From assembly GCA_045634365.1 (NCBI GenBank), contig JAZRAC010000064.1, positions 67,838 to 131,837 of the forward strand: a stretch of DNA of 64,000 nucleotides, given 5' to 3'. Origin of the DNA: HGM04593 sp045634365. Its GTDB lineage: Bacteria; Bacteroidota; Bacteroidia; Bacteroidales; Bacteroidaceae. Position 1 is the first letter of the stretch, and each line of letters begins with the position of its first letter. The position numbers and the translations under genes are program-made. The notes below the pieces were generated by a model, which was given only the letters and a program-made list of their open reading frames with translations, was not told where the DNA came from and did no database searches. This document shows positions 57,626-64,000 of the stretch, one piece after another.

Positions 57626-58948
57626 TTACATTTTAAATCGCGACATAAGGTTGCCCATTTTGCCGCCGGCAACGCTTTTCATTGCCTTGCGTATCTGCTC
57701 AAATTGCTTCATAAGGCGGTTAACCTCTTGAAGAGTGGTGCCGCTGCCGCGTGCGATGCGCTCTCGGCGCGATGCGTTTATAATATCGGGGTTGGCACGC
57801 TCTTTGGGCGTCATTGAACGTATTATGGCCTCCACGCTCTTGAAGGCATTGTCGTCAATGTCAATGTCCTTTATGGCTTTCCCCACTCCGGGTATCATTC
57901 CCATAAGGTCTTTTATGTTACCCATTTTCTTTATCTGCTCAATCTGGGTGAGAAAGTCGTTAAAATCGAATTGGTTGCGTGCGAGCTTGCGTTGGAGTTT
58001 TTTTGCCTCCTCTTCGTCGAACTGCTCCTGTGCACGTTCTACGAGCGATACAACATCACCCATTCCCAGAATGCGGTCGGCCATACGGTTGGGGTGGAAT
58101 TGGTCGATGGCCTCCATCTTTTCGCCGGTACCGATGAATTTGATGGGCTTGTCTACCACTGTGCGTATCGAGAGTGCGGCACCACCGCGGGTGTCACCGT
58201 CGAGCTTGGTGAGGATTACACCTGTAAAGTCGAGGCGGTCGTTAAACTCCTTGGCGGTGTTAACGGCATCCTGTCCGGTCATCGAGTCTACAACGAAGAG
58301 GGTTTCTGTGGGGCTCACTGCCTCTTTTATGGCTGCAATTTCCTGCATCATTGCCTCGTCGATGGCAAGGCGGCCGGCGGTGTCTATAATCACCAGATTA
58401 TACCCATTGTGCTTTGCCTCCTTAATGGCGTTGAGGGCAATTTCCACAGGGTTCTTATTCTCGGGTTCGCTGTATACGGGAACGCCTATCTGCTCGCCAA
58501 GCACTTTCAATTGGTCGATGGCTGCGGGGCGATAAATGTCGCAGGCGACGAGCAGAGGGTTGCGGTTCTTTTTCTTTTTCAGGAAGTTTGCGAGTTTCGA
58601 CGAGAAGGTTGTCTTACCCGAGCCTTGCAAGCCCGACATAAGAATTACCGCAGGGTGGCCTTCGTAGTTTATTTCGGCAGTCTGCCCGCCCATAAGGGTG
58701 GTGAGCTCGTCGTGCACAATCTTAATCATCAATTGGCTGGGGCGGATGGATGTGAGCACATTCTGACCTATGGCTTTGTTCTTCACAGTGTCGGTGAAGG
58801 TTTTTGCCACTTTGTAGTTTACGTCGGCGTCGAGCAGGGCCTTGCGCACATCTTTCAGTGTCTCGGCAACGTTTACTTCGGTAATTCGTCCTTCGCCTTT
58901 AAGTATTTTAAATGAGCGTTCAAGGCGCTCGCTTAGGTTTTCAAACAT
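57626..58948 (-). CDS. ffh: Signal recognition particle protein Ffh
   Basis: 440 residues. The N and G domains have GLQGSGKTTFSSKLA (G1), DTAGRLAIDEAM (G3) and TKLDGDTRGGAALS (G4/5); the Met-rich M domain (about 325-440: IKKMGNIKDLMGMIPGVG, RSMTPKERANPDIINASRRERIARGSGTTLQEVNRLMKQFEQIRKAMKS in pieces) binds 4.5S RNA and signal peptides. Inner-membrane protein targeting. The C-terminus is somewhat short after the M-domain core. It is the second gene of the DUF4831-ffh-folD-capA run, 25 bases after the first. Confidence 0.96.
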   Translation of the reverse strand: MFENLSERLERSFKILKGEGRITEVNVAETLKDVRKALLDADVNYKVAKTFTDTVKNKAIGQNVLTSIRPSQLMIKIVHDELTTLMGGQTAEINYEGHPAVILMSGLQGSGKTTFSSKLANFLKKKKNRNPLLVACDIYRPAAIDQLKVLGEQIGVPVYSEPENKNPVEIALNAIKEAKHNGYNLVIIDTAGRLAIDEAMMQEIAAIKEAVSPTETLFVVDSMTGQDAVNTAKEFNDRLDFTGVILTKLDGDTRGGAALSIRTVVDKPIKFIGTGEKMEAIDQFHPNRMADRILGMGDVVSLVERAQEQFDEEEAKKLQRKLARNQFDFNDFLTQIEQIKKMGNIKDLMGMIPGVGKAIKDIDIDDNAFKSVEAIIRSMTPKERANPDIINASRRERIARGSGTTLQEVNRLMKQFEQIRKAMKSVAGGKMGNLMSRFKM

Positions 58949-58973
58949 ATTCTATATATTTTTTATTTTATTG

Positions 58974-60023
58974 TTATTTGTTTATGCTTATGATGCTTCC
59001 CGTTGCTGTGTCGAAGAGTACTTTTGTCTGTGCATTCTTGTTGAACAGGGATTTTGACAATGTTTCGGTAACACCTAATTGTGCAATGGGTAGCTCTTTG
59101 TTGTACAAAGTTTTAAGGGTCGTATAAATTTTGAATTCTGCTTTTCCGGGAACATTGTAGCAGATACCCTCTTTTTTTGCAGCTTTCTTCCCTTCGGGCT
59201 GTTCGGGTATATTTATGCTGCTCAGATTGTGAAAGTCGTAATATACAGGGGCACCTGCAAGGTTTTTATTGTCCACCACTCCTAATTTGCGCGAGAAACG
59301 GAAGAGAATGCTTTTTGTTGCATTGCTCTCCAATGTCGGTGTAAAGTTTATCTTGCGGCTGATGTATGTGGTGTCTGTGGTGCCGGTGAAGAGTGCAAGA
59401 TAGGCCTTCTCCTGTTTCTCCAATTCTTCGAGTATAAGTTGCATAGAGAGGCCGTCCTTGGGCATATTGTCGGCTTCTCCCTTTATTATGGATAGCTTGC
59501 TCTCTCTTATCGAATAAATCTCTTTTGCCACAAGTTCGGCCATCTTGGCGGTTGATGTTGCTTGCAACATCTCCTCGCTCATAAACTGCTTGGCATCGGC
59601 AATTGCTCTCTTTTCGGCCGGTGCGGGTGCGGCCGGTGTCTCCTTGGGGAGTGTTGTGTTTATTCCGGCGATTATTCCATCCTCGGTAAGTTGCAGATTG
59701 CTTGCCGAGCTGTTGCCGAGCTTCACGGTGTACACCTTCTGCGGGTCGGCCTTGCCATAGAGTCTTACGCTCACTCCTTGAAGCTCCCAAAAACTCTCTT
59801 CGGCTGTGATTACATTGCTCATACGCAGGAATTTGTCGGCGTATCGGTGAAACTCGCCCGGCGTCTTTTTAATGCACATAGTTTCCACCGTAACCTCAAT
59901 GGCGGTGGAGGGTAGCGAGTAGGTTACCCCTTCGGATGTTCCCGAGAGGAAAGAACTTACATCGAATTGTGCCATACAAGGCAACGCTATAAGTGATACG
60001 AGAATAAATGCAATCTGTTTCAT
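58974..60023 (-). CDS. DUF4831 family exported protein
   Basis: 349 residues. A signal peptide (KQIAFILVSLIALPCMAQ) is followed by beta-rich sequence, with YSLPSTAIEVTVETMCIKKTPGEFHRYADKFL near the start, which is the DUF4831 pattern. A middle section has a stretch rich in Ala, Pro, Lys and Glu (PKETPAAPAPAEKRA). Function unknown; periplasmic. It is upstream of ffh in the same direction. Confidence 0.82.
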   Translation of the reverse strand: MKQIAFILVSLIALPCMAQFDVSSFLSGTSEGVTYSLPSTAIEVTVETMCIKKTPGEFHRYADKFLRMSNVITAEESFWELQGVSVRLYGKADPQKVYTVKLGNSSASNLQLTEDGIIAGINTTLPKETPAAPAPAEKRAIADAKQFMSEEMLQATSTAKMAELVAKEIYSIRESKLSIIKGEADNMPKDGLSMQLILEELEKQEKAYLALFTGTTDTTYISRKINFTPTLESNATKSILFRFSRKLGVVDNKNLAGAPVYYDFHNLSSINIPEQPEGKKAAKKEGICYNVPGKAEFKIYTTLKTLYNKELPIAQLGVTETLSKSLFNKNAQTKVLFDTATGSIISINK

Positions 60024-60081
60024 AGGGCAGTGTGCTGTTGCGGCTGCTCTTGGTAAAAGTGCAAAAACCGCAATTTCTGTG

Positions 60082-60089
60082 CGAAGATA
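60082..60089 (-). promoter_or_regulatory. -7 box for the DUF4831-ffh-folD run
   Basis: TATCTTCG on the minus strand, one base off the consensus, 59 bases before the ATG at 60023. Confidence 0.5.
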
Positions 60090-60236
60090 CGAAATATTTT
60101 GAATTCCTCCTTAAAAAATGGCGTTTACTTCGGCAGTTGGTGTACTCGCAGTGCCGATAAGTAGGTGTTTATGCCCTATACTGTATTTTTTTTGAAAGAA
60201 TTTTTAACAGCCTCTTCATTTTTCGGAAGTTTATAG

Positions 60237-60244
60237 TACTTTTG
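60237..60244 (+). promoter_or_regulatory. -7 box for hpt-adk
   Basis: TACTTTTG, 49 bases before the hpt start. The 269-base gap 60024-60292 between the divergent genes has nothing else that I can name apart from a CGGCA/TGCCG stem near 60135. Confidence 0.62.
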
Positions 60245-60292
60245 TAGAGTCATTCATATAAATGTTGTACCTGAATAATACGAAATTTATAT

Positions 60293-60832
60293 ATGTCACG
60301 CATTAAGATACACGATAAATTCTTCGAAACATCTATTCCCCACGAAGAGATTGTTGCAGCCATTAAACGTGTAGCTGCCGAAATTAACAGGGATTATGCA
60401 GGCAAACGTCCCATTTTGCTTGGAGTGCTTAACGGTTGCTTTATGTTCGCTGCCGAGCTTATGCGCAATCTCGAAATTGAGTGTGAAATATCCTTTGTAA
60501 AGCTATCCTCCTATCAGGGAACCACCACCACCGGCGTTGTTCGCGAAGTGCTGGGCCTCACCGAGAATCTTGCAGGGCGCGATGTGATAATAGTGGAGGA
60601 TATTGTGGATACAGGCTACACAATGCAGCGTATGATAGAGAGTTTGGGAACACGCGGCCCCGCTTCGGTGCAGATAGCTTCGCTCTTTTTGAAGCCCGCC
60701 CGCCTTCAAGTGCCTGTGGATGTGAAATACAGCGTGTTCACCATCCCCGACAGATTTATCGTGGGCTACGGCCTCGACTACGATGGATTGGGACGCAATC
60801 TGCAAGATGTTTATGATGTTGTGGAAGAATAA
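60293..60832 (+). CDS. hpt: Hypoxanthine phosphoribosyltransferase
   Basis: 179 residues. It joins hypoxanthine (or guanine) with PRPP. Marks: LLGVLNGCFMFAAELMRN, FVKLSSYQGTTTTG, the PRPP site DVIIVEDIVDTGYTMQ and SLFLKPARLQVPVDVKY, and IPDRFIVGYGLDYDG. It is first in the run with adk (gap 21 bases). Confidence 0.95.
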   Translation: MSRIKIHDKFFETSIPHEEIVAAIKRVAAEINRDYAGKRPILLGVLNGCFMFAAELMRNLEIECEISFVKLSSYQGTTTTGVVREVLGLTENLAGRDVIIVEDIVDTGYTMQRMIESLGTRGPASVQIASLFLKPARLQVPVDVKYSVFTIPDRFIVGYGLDYDGLGRNLQDVYDVVEE

Positions 60833-60853
60833 CCTTTGAAAATAGAAAGAACA

Positions 60854-61426
60854 ATGCTTAATATAGTAATATTCGGTGCTCCCGGTTCGGGAAAAGGCAC
60901 ACAGAGTGAGAAAATTGTAGAGAAGTACGGAATAGACCATATTTCCACCGGAGATGTGCTGCGTGCCGAGATTAAGGCCGGCAGCGAGCTTGGCTGTGTT
61001 GCCAAGCAGTTGATAGACAACGGACAGCTTATCCCCGATGCGCTTATGCTCGACATACTTTCGGCAAAGCTCGATACACTCACCGGTAGCAAGGGCGTTA
61101 TTTTCGACGGCTTTCCCCGTACCATAGCACAGGCCGAGGCCTTGAAAGAGATGCTTGCAGCAAGAGCGCAGGAGGTAACGGCAATGATAGAGCTTGATGT
61201 CCCCGAGGAGGAACTTATGACACGCCTCATTAAGCGTGGGCAGGAGTCGGGCCGTGCCGACGACAACGAGGAGACCATCAAGAAACGCCTTGTTGTCTAC
61301 CACAACCAGACTGCTCCTTTGAAAGAGTGGTACGAGAAGGAGGGTAAGCGTTGCTACATCAACGGCCTTGGTGAGCTCGATCGCATTTTTGCCGACATTG
61401 TTGCGGCAATAGATGCCAGAATTTAA
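60854..61426 (+). CDS. adk: Adenylate kinase, short-lid type
   Basis: 190 residues. It interconverts ADP with ATP and AMP. P-loop GAPGSGKGTQSEKI, AMP site STGDVLRAEIKAGSELG, VIFDGFPRTIAQAEAL and RGQESGRADDNEETIKKRL. The lid lacks the long zinc-type insertion, as usual for Bacteroidota (AK1-like length). The start at 60854 (MLNIVIFGAPGSGKGTQ) is the family start; an earlier TTG at 60836 is in frame but would add six residues. The gene is followed by a terminator and a DUF559 cassette. Confidence 0.95.
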   Translation: MLNIVIFGAPGSGKGTQSEKIVEKYGIDHISTGDVLRAEIKAGSELGCVAKQLIDNGQLIPDALMLDILSAKLDTLTGSKGVIFDGFPRTIAQAEALKEMLAARAQEVTAMIELDVPEEELMTRLIKRGQESGRADDNEETIKKRLVVYHNQTAPLKEWYEKEGKRCYINGLGELDRIFADIVAAIDARI

Positions 61427-61441
61427 TATAAGTAATAAAAG

Positions 61442-61479
61442 GGGCGCGTACGGATAGGAGTAGTACGCCCTCTTTTTTA
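61442..61479 (+). terminator. Terminator after adk
   Basis: GGGC and GTAC (61442-61451, with two extra bases) pair with GTACGCCC (61463-61470), followed by TCTTTTTTAT. 15 bases after the stop. Confidence 0.75.
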
Positions 61480-61485
61480 TTTTTT

Positions 61486-61589
61486 CTCCCTCTCGCAGCC
61501 GTGAGGGTATAGATAAGCAACAGGGGAAATACTCCTCCGCCACTGCGCTACGCTTGTGTCACCTCCTCTGCGAGAGGAGGAGTGATAAA
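61486..61589. repeat. Left repeat of the DUF559 cassette
   Basis: 104 bases. Its last 72 (61518-61589) match 62039-62110 with two mismatches. The right part has the hairpin CCTCCTCT-GCG-AGAGGAGG, just before the DUF559 start. Confidence 0.9.
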
Positions 61590-61601
61590 TTTTAATAGCA
61601 A

Positions 61602-61976
61602 ATGCCATTAAATGATAATAATAAAAAAGAGCTGAAAGCTATACGTCGTGAATTACGAAATAGATTAACTCCGGCAGAAGCAACCTTGTGGAAATTTTTA
61701 AAGTCAAGGCAACTTTGTGGAACATTATGGCGTAGGCAATTTTCAGTGGGTAACTATGTGCTGGATTTTTATTGTCATCAAGAAAAATTGTGTATAGAAC
61801 TCGATGGTCAGATGCACTTTACTATGGATGGCGATAAAAGAGACTTTGAACGTACGGAATACTTAAATTCAAAAGGAATACGTGTTATTCGTTTTGAGAA
61901 TAATGAGGTTTGGCGCAATATTGATGCTGTAATAGAGGAGATAAAAAGTTATTTGACCTCCTCTGTTCGACAGTAG
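61602..61976 (+). CDS. DUF559 (Vsr-like) endonuclease-domain protein
   Basis: 124 residues, a single DUF559 domain of the PD-(D/E)XK/Vsr-like nuclease fold: RRELRNRLTPAEATLWKFLKSRQL, WRRQFSVGNYVLDFYCHQEKLCIELDGQMHFTMDGDKRDFERTEYL in pieces, then GIRVIRFENNEVWRNIDAVIEEI. The catalytic acid and lysine-type positions lie in LDFYC, CIELDGQMH. It is visibly more A+T-rich in codons than adk and obgE around it. It is bracketed by direct repeats on both sides (61486-61589 and 61987-62110), so it looks like a transferred cassette. Substrate and role are unknown. The start is the ATG at 61602, 12 bases after the left repeat. Confidence 0.88.
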   Translation: MPLNDNNKKELKAIRRELRNRLTPAEATLWKFLKSRQLCGTLWRRQFSVGNYVLDFYCHQEKLCIELDGQMHFTMDGDKRDFERTEYLNSKGIRVIRFENNEVWRNIDAVIEEIKSYLTSSVRQ

Positions 61977-61986
61977 CTTAAAAACT

Positions 61987-62110
61987 CTCCCTCTTTTAGA
62001 GGGAGTACGGCGTTAGCCGTGAGGGAGTATGGATAAATCAACAGGGGAAATACTCCTCCGCCACTGCGCTACGCTTGTGCCACCTCCTCTACGAGAGGAG
62101 GAGTGATAAA
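61987..62110. repeat. Right repeat of the DUF559 cassette
   Basis: 124 bases. It begins with the hairpin CTCCCTCT-TTT-AGAGGGAG, then ACGGC-GTTA-GCCGT, then a stretch matching the left repeat (72 bases with two mismatches) that ends in CCTCCTCT...AGAGGAGG. A partial third copy is at 63437. Confidence 0.9.
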
Positions 62111-62152
62111 AATAGAAATTAGATTGTTTTATAAAATAAAGAAGTAGAAAAT

Positions 62153-63310
62153 ATGGCAGAATCCAATTTTATAGACTACGTGAAGATAGTGTGCCGATCG
62201 GGGCGCGGTGGCCGAGGAATGGCCCATTTGCACCGTGCAAAATATATTCCCAACGGTGGCCCCGATGGTGGTGACGGTGGCAAGGGAGGCGACATAATAC
62301 TGCGTGGCAACCGTAACTATTGGACACTGCTTCACCTGAAATATCAGCGTCACGTATTTGCCGGTAACGGGCAGAATGGTGGCATTAACAAAAGTACCGG
62401 TGCCGACGGCGAGAGCAAGATAATAGATGTTCCCTGCGGTACCGTGGCCTATAATGCCGAAACGGGCGAATTCCTTTGCGATGTGATGGAGGATGGGCAG
62501 CTTGTCACTCTGCTCAAAGGTGGCCGTGGAGGCTTGGGAAATGTGCATTTTGCCACTCCCACACGCCAAGCTCCGCGCTTCGCACAGCCCGGCGAACCTA
62601 TGCGTGAGATGACTGTTACGCTGGAACTTAAACTGCTTGCCGATGTTGGCCTTGTGGGCTTCCCAAATGCCGGTAAATCCACCCTTCTCTCCACTGTGTC
62701 GGCCGCAAAGCCCAAGATTGCCAACTATCCTTTTACCACAATGGAACCGCAGCTTGGCATTGTGTCGCACCGCGACAATAAGTCGTTTGTAATGGCCGAT
62801 ATTCCCGGAATTATAGAGGGAGCGAGTCAGGGTAGGGGGCTGGGCCTTCGTTTCCTGCGCCACATTGAGCGTAACTCTTTGCTGCTCTTTATGGTACCTG
62901 CCGACACCGAGGATATTAAGCGTGAATATGAGATACTGCTTAATGAGCTTGCGACCTTTAATCCCGAAATGCTCGACAAGCAGCGTGTGCTCGCCGTTAC
63001 CAAGTGCGACCTTATAGACGAAGAGCTTAAAGAGATGCTCCTTCCCACGCTTCCCGAGGGCGTTCCTGCCGTCTTTATTTCGGCTGCCACGGGTGAGGGC
63101 ATTCAGGAGCTTAAAGACCTTTTGTGGGCCTCATTGAATAGCGAGGAGAACCGTATGGCGGCTGTAAAGCGCGAGGAACTTGTGCATCGCAACTACGATG
63201 CTCGTATGCTTGCCAACGACTTTGCCGATTGGGAGAGTGACTTTGTTGACGAGGAGTGCGATGATGATGAAGATTTTAATTACGAGGAGTTTGATTTTGA
63301 CGAGGAGTAA
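62153..63310 (+). CDS. obgE: GTPase ObgE/CgtA
   Basis: 385 residues. The Obg fold (about 1-158) is Gly-rich with RSGRGGRGMAHLHRAKYIPNGGPDGGDGGKGGDIILRG in pieces. The G domain has GFPNAGKSTLLS (G1), DIPGIIEGASQGRGLG (G3) and VTKCDL (G4). The C-terminus is strongly acidic (DEECDDDEDF, FDFDEE) and lacks the OCT domain of some Gram-positive enzymes. It is involved in 50S subunit assembly. The cassette above may separate it from the adk transcript. Confidence 0.95.
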   Translation: MAESNFIDYVKIVCRSGRGGRGMAHLHRAKYIPNGGPDGGDGGKGGDIILRGNRNYWTLLHLKYQRHVFAGNGQNGGINKSTGADGESKIIDVPCGTVAYNAETGEFLCDVMEDGQLVTLLKGGRGGLGNVHFATPTRQAPRFAQPGEPMREMTVTLELKLLADVGLVGFPNAGKSTLLSTVSAAKPKIANYPFTTMEPQLGIVSHRDNKSFVMADIPGIIEGASQGRGLGLRFLRHIERNSLLLFMVPADTEDIKREYEILLNELATFNPEMLDKQRVLAVTKCDLIDEELKEMLLPTLPEGVPAVFISAATGEGIQELKDLLWASLNSEENRMAAVKREELVHRNYDARMLANDFADWESDFVDEECDDDEDFNYEEFDFDEE

Positions 63311-63341
63311 CCTTTTTTGAATTTTAGTAACCTTTCTGTAT

Positions 63342-63379
63342 AGTGCTCCCCTTGTTTCATCAAGGGGAGCACTTATTTT
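63342..63379 (+). terminator. Terminator after obgE
   Basis: A 13-bp stem AGTGCTCCCCTTG (63342-63354) with CAAGGGGAGCACT (63361-63373), loop TTTCAT, followed by TATTTTTTT. Confidence 0.92.
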
Positions 63380-63393
63380 TTTACTACCCCCTG

Positions 63394-63571
63394 TAAAAAG
63401 CAATAAGGCAGTGAGAGACCACCTGTGCGGTGCAATAACTCTCCCTCTTTTAGAGGGAGTCCCTCAGGGGGAGGGAGTATGCTGGCTACTCGTACTATCG
63501 ATGAGGAAAAGCCTTCGGTTCGTGGGGCTTTATAAAAGCAATAAGGCAGTGAGAAACCCCACTGCCTTATT
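63394..63571. repeat. Pair of AAGGCAGTGAGA repeats with a hairpin
   Basis: TAAAAAGCAATAAGGCAGTG... at 63394-63420 recurs at 63532-63558 with small changes. The second copy also forms an 11-bp stem AATAAGGCAGT (63540-63550) with ACTGCCTTATT (63561-63571), which may be a terminator for a gene read on the minus strand from the right. Confidence 0.75.
63437..63481. repeat. Partial copy of the DUF559 right repeat
   Basis: The 24 bases at 63437-63460 (with CTCCCTCT-TTT-AGAGGGAG) are identical to 61983-62006. The next hairpin is different in sequence (CCCTCAGGGGG), then GAGGGAGTATG is again shared. So the layout is kept while the second stem is replaced. Confidence 0.82.
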
Positions 63572-63593
63572 AAGTTTATCTTGTAGTAAAGAT

Positions 63594-63620
63594 TTACTTG
63601 CCCCACAAGTTGCCCCATTG
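63594..63620 (-). pseudogene. Truncated end of a small W-rich protein gene
   Basis: Reading on the minus strand gives QWGNLWGK and a stop. This matches the last codons of the small gene at 63730-63903 (EWGNLWGK). The last 24 bases differ at four places, all synonymous. The rest of the gene is missing: 30 bases before it lies the repeat at 63651, so the original N-terminal part was replaced. A GTG-started frame of 28 codons remains but its first part comes from the repeat. Confidence 0.6.
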
Positions 63621-63650
63621 ATAAAATTTTATTTTATCCAACCTCGGCTG

Positions 63651-63690
63651 CGCTCGTTGCGATTGAAAATGAATTTTCACTCACTCGCTT
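63651..63690. repeat. 40-base repeat shared with MITE-like copy A
   Basis: Starts CGCTCGTTGCGATTGAAAAT; two mismatches to 18381-18420. It contains the inverted repeat TGAAAAT...ATTTTCA. Confidence 0.85.
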
Positions 63691-63729
63691 GCACGAGCTT
63701 TCACCTTCGGCTCGTGGGGCAAAGTGCTT

Positions 63730-63903
63730 TTACTTACCCCAAAGGTTACCCCACTCGCCGCGGTTGGTGTTACCAAGCTGGCTACCGGGTGTTGATGTGT
63801 CAACGGTTGTGTCGCTGCCACCTATTTGAATTGAAGCGGCGATAATGTTCTCTGTTACTACGTTTACCTCTGCTGTGAGGGGTGATACATAAGTTTTCTT
63901 CAT
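63730..63903 (-). CDS. 57-residue small protein ending in GEWGNLWGK
   Basis: This small gene starts at ATG 63903 (MKKTYVSPLTAEVNVVTENI...) and ends at TAA 63730. The first 20 residues look like a leader, followed by IAAS, then IGGSDTTVDTSTPGS, then QLGNTNRGEWGNLWGK. There is no signal peptide by hydrophobicity. I recall similar unannotated small proteins in Bacteroidales (start MKKTY or MKKxY, an IxAS-like stretch, end RGxWGNLW), but I cannot name a family. The Gly-Asp-Thr-rich middle and the conserved end suggest a peptide that is processed or binds something; that is inference. No maturation enzyme is in the window; the upstream side is outside. Not to be confused with the terminator-type hairpin 35 bases upstream. 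Confidence 0.7.
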   Translation of the reverse strand: MKKTYVSPLTAEVNVVTENIIAASIQIGGSDTTVDTSTPGSQLGNTNRGEWGNLWGK

Positions 63904-63937
63904 ATCTTTTATAGTTTTAAATTATCGGTTTAGTAAT

Positions 63938-63974
63938 CTTTTAATGTTCCCCATTCGCAGGGGAACATTAAAAG
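63938..63974. terminator. Strong hairpin upstream of the small protein gene
   Basis: A 15-bp perfect stem CTTTTAATGTTCCCC (63938-63952) with GGGGAACATTAAAAG (63960-63974) and a 7-base loop. A/T pairs at the base give weak U-runs on both strands. It may end a transcript entering from the right, or be a leader hairpin for the small gene, 35 bases downstream. Confidence 0.6.
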
Positions 63975-64000
63975 TGTGGTGTTTATTACTTTACAAAAGT

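Noticed and set aside
61486..62110. DUF559 cassette as a restriction or Vsr mismatch-repair system
   Set aside because: There is no DNA methyltransferase or partner gene next to it, so a restriction or Vsr function is not supported by context.
63373..63618. 81-codon minus-strand frame starting MGQLVGQV
   Set aside because: It is the out-of-frame reading of the truncated small-gene end followed by repeats.
63411..63845. 144-codon plus-strand frame near the right end
   Set aside because: It runs through several intergenic repeats and antisense to the small protein gene; its amino acid sequence is a patchwork of repeat translations.

Overview
This window is a gene-dense piece of a Bacteroidales (phylum Bacteroidota) chromosome, most likely from a gut-type organism. 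The evidence is: promoters of the Bacteroidota form (-7 TAnnTTTG, sometimes with a TTTG or CTTG -33 about 20 bases upstream); few purine-rich Shine-Dalgarno sites; lineage-typical families (DUF4831, DUF3256, DUF3108, Imm17-like, an FISUMP-type lipoprotein, short-type adenylate kinase); and secreted or lipoprotein products with Bacteroidota lipoboxes. I see no rRNA, CRISPR array, prophage or transposase. One tRNA (Ser-GGA) is present.

Layout. 1-4000: tail of a dockerin protein, an InaA/WaaP-like kinase, then a reverse operon MATE - cytidylate-kinase-like - YfcE-like phosphoesterase. 4000-10900: forward housekeeping run mnmA-xseA-xseB, ilvE, DUF975, trmB, Dabb, mrp and a small hypothetical. 11200-15300: reverse FISUMP lipoprotein, and lpxK-punA-thiL-Imm17-like operon. 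15500-18100: tRNA-Ser and an ExbB-orf-ExbD-ExbD energy-transduction operon. 18500-19900: reverse thyA-folA. 20100-27900: forward rsmF-like, dsbD, GH3-family, lipoprotein and DUF3108 genes. 28400-34100: reverse thrA, then wecD-like - glycosyltransferase - wecE-like. 34400-38900: menA-CPBP protease-radA-FAD oxidoreductase. 38900-45800: reverse ABC-F - M13 peptidase - metA - GH20. 46000-50700: PerR-type regulator with rubrerythrin, ribH, a TPR protein, recF-dciA. 50800-55600: nucleoside transporter, BFN nuclease, rsmE, truA, EamA, DUF3256. 55600-60000: reverse DUF4831-ffh-folD-capA. 60200-63300: hpt, adk, a DUF559 nuclease cassette, obgE. The right end has a 57-residue small-protein gene and a truncated relative.

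How they fit together. Most genes are core metabolism, translation and repair: thyA with folA (dTMP and folate), folD (one-carbon folate), thrA with metA (aspartate-family amino acids), hpt, punA and adk (purine salvage), recF with dciA and radA (replication and repair), mnmA, trmB, truA, rsmE and rsmF-like (RNA modification). The PerR-type regulator next to a rubrerythrin points to peroxide defence in an anaerobe.

The less ordinary content lies between genes. Two related MITE-like elements are present, and one has inserted into the 3' end of folA and now encodes its last 12 residues and stop. Other structures are a roughly 200-base element with hairpin ends that show compensatory base changes; a DUF559 (Vsr-like) nuclease gene bracketed by 72-base near-identical repeats with a further repeat copy 1.5 kb away; a terminator-like perfect 22-bp hairpin inside the signal-peptide codons of capA; a tandemly duplicated promoter in front of menA; and several promoters whose -7 box forms one arm of an inverted repeat. 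A small W-rich peptide gene at the right edge has a truncated neighbour whose surviving end differs only by synonymous changes.
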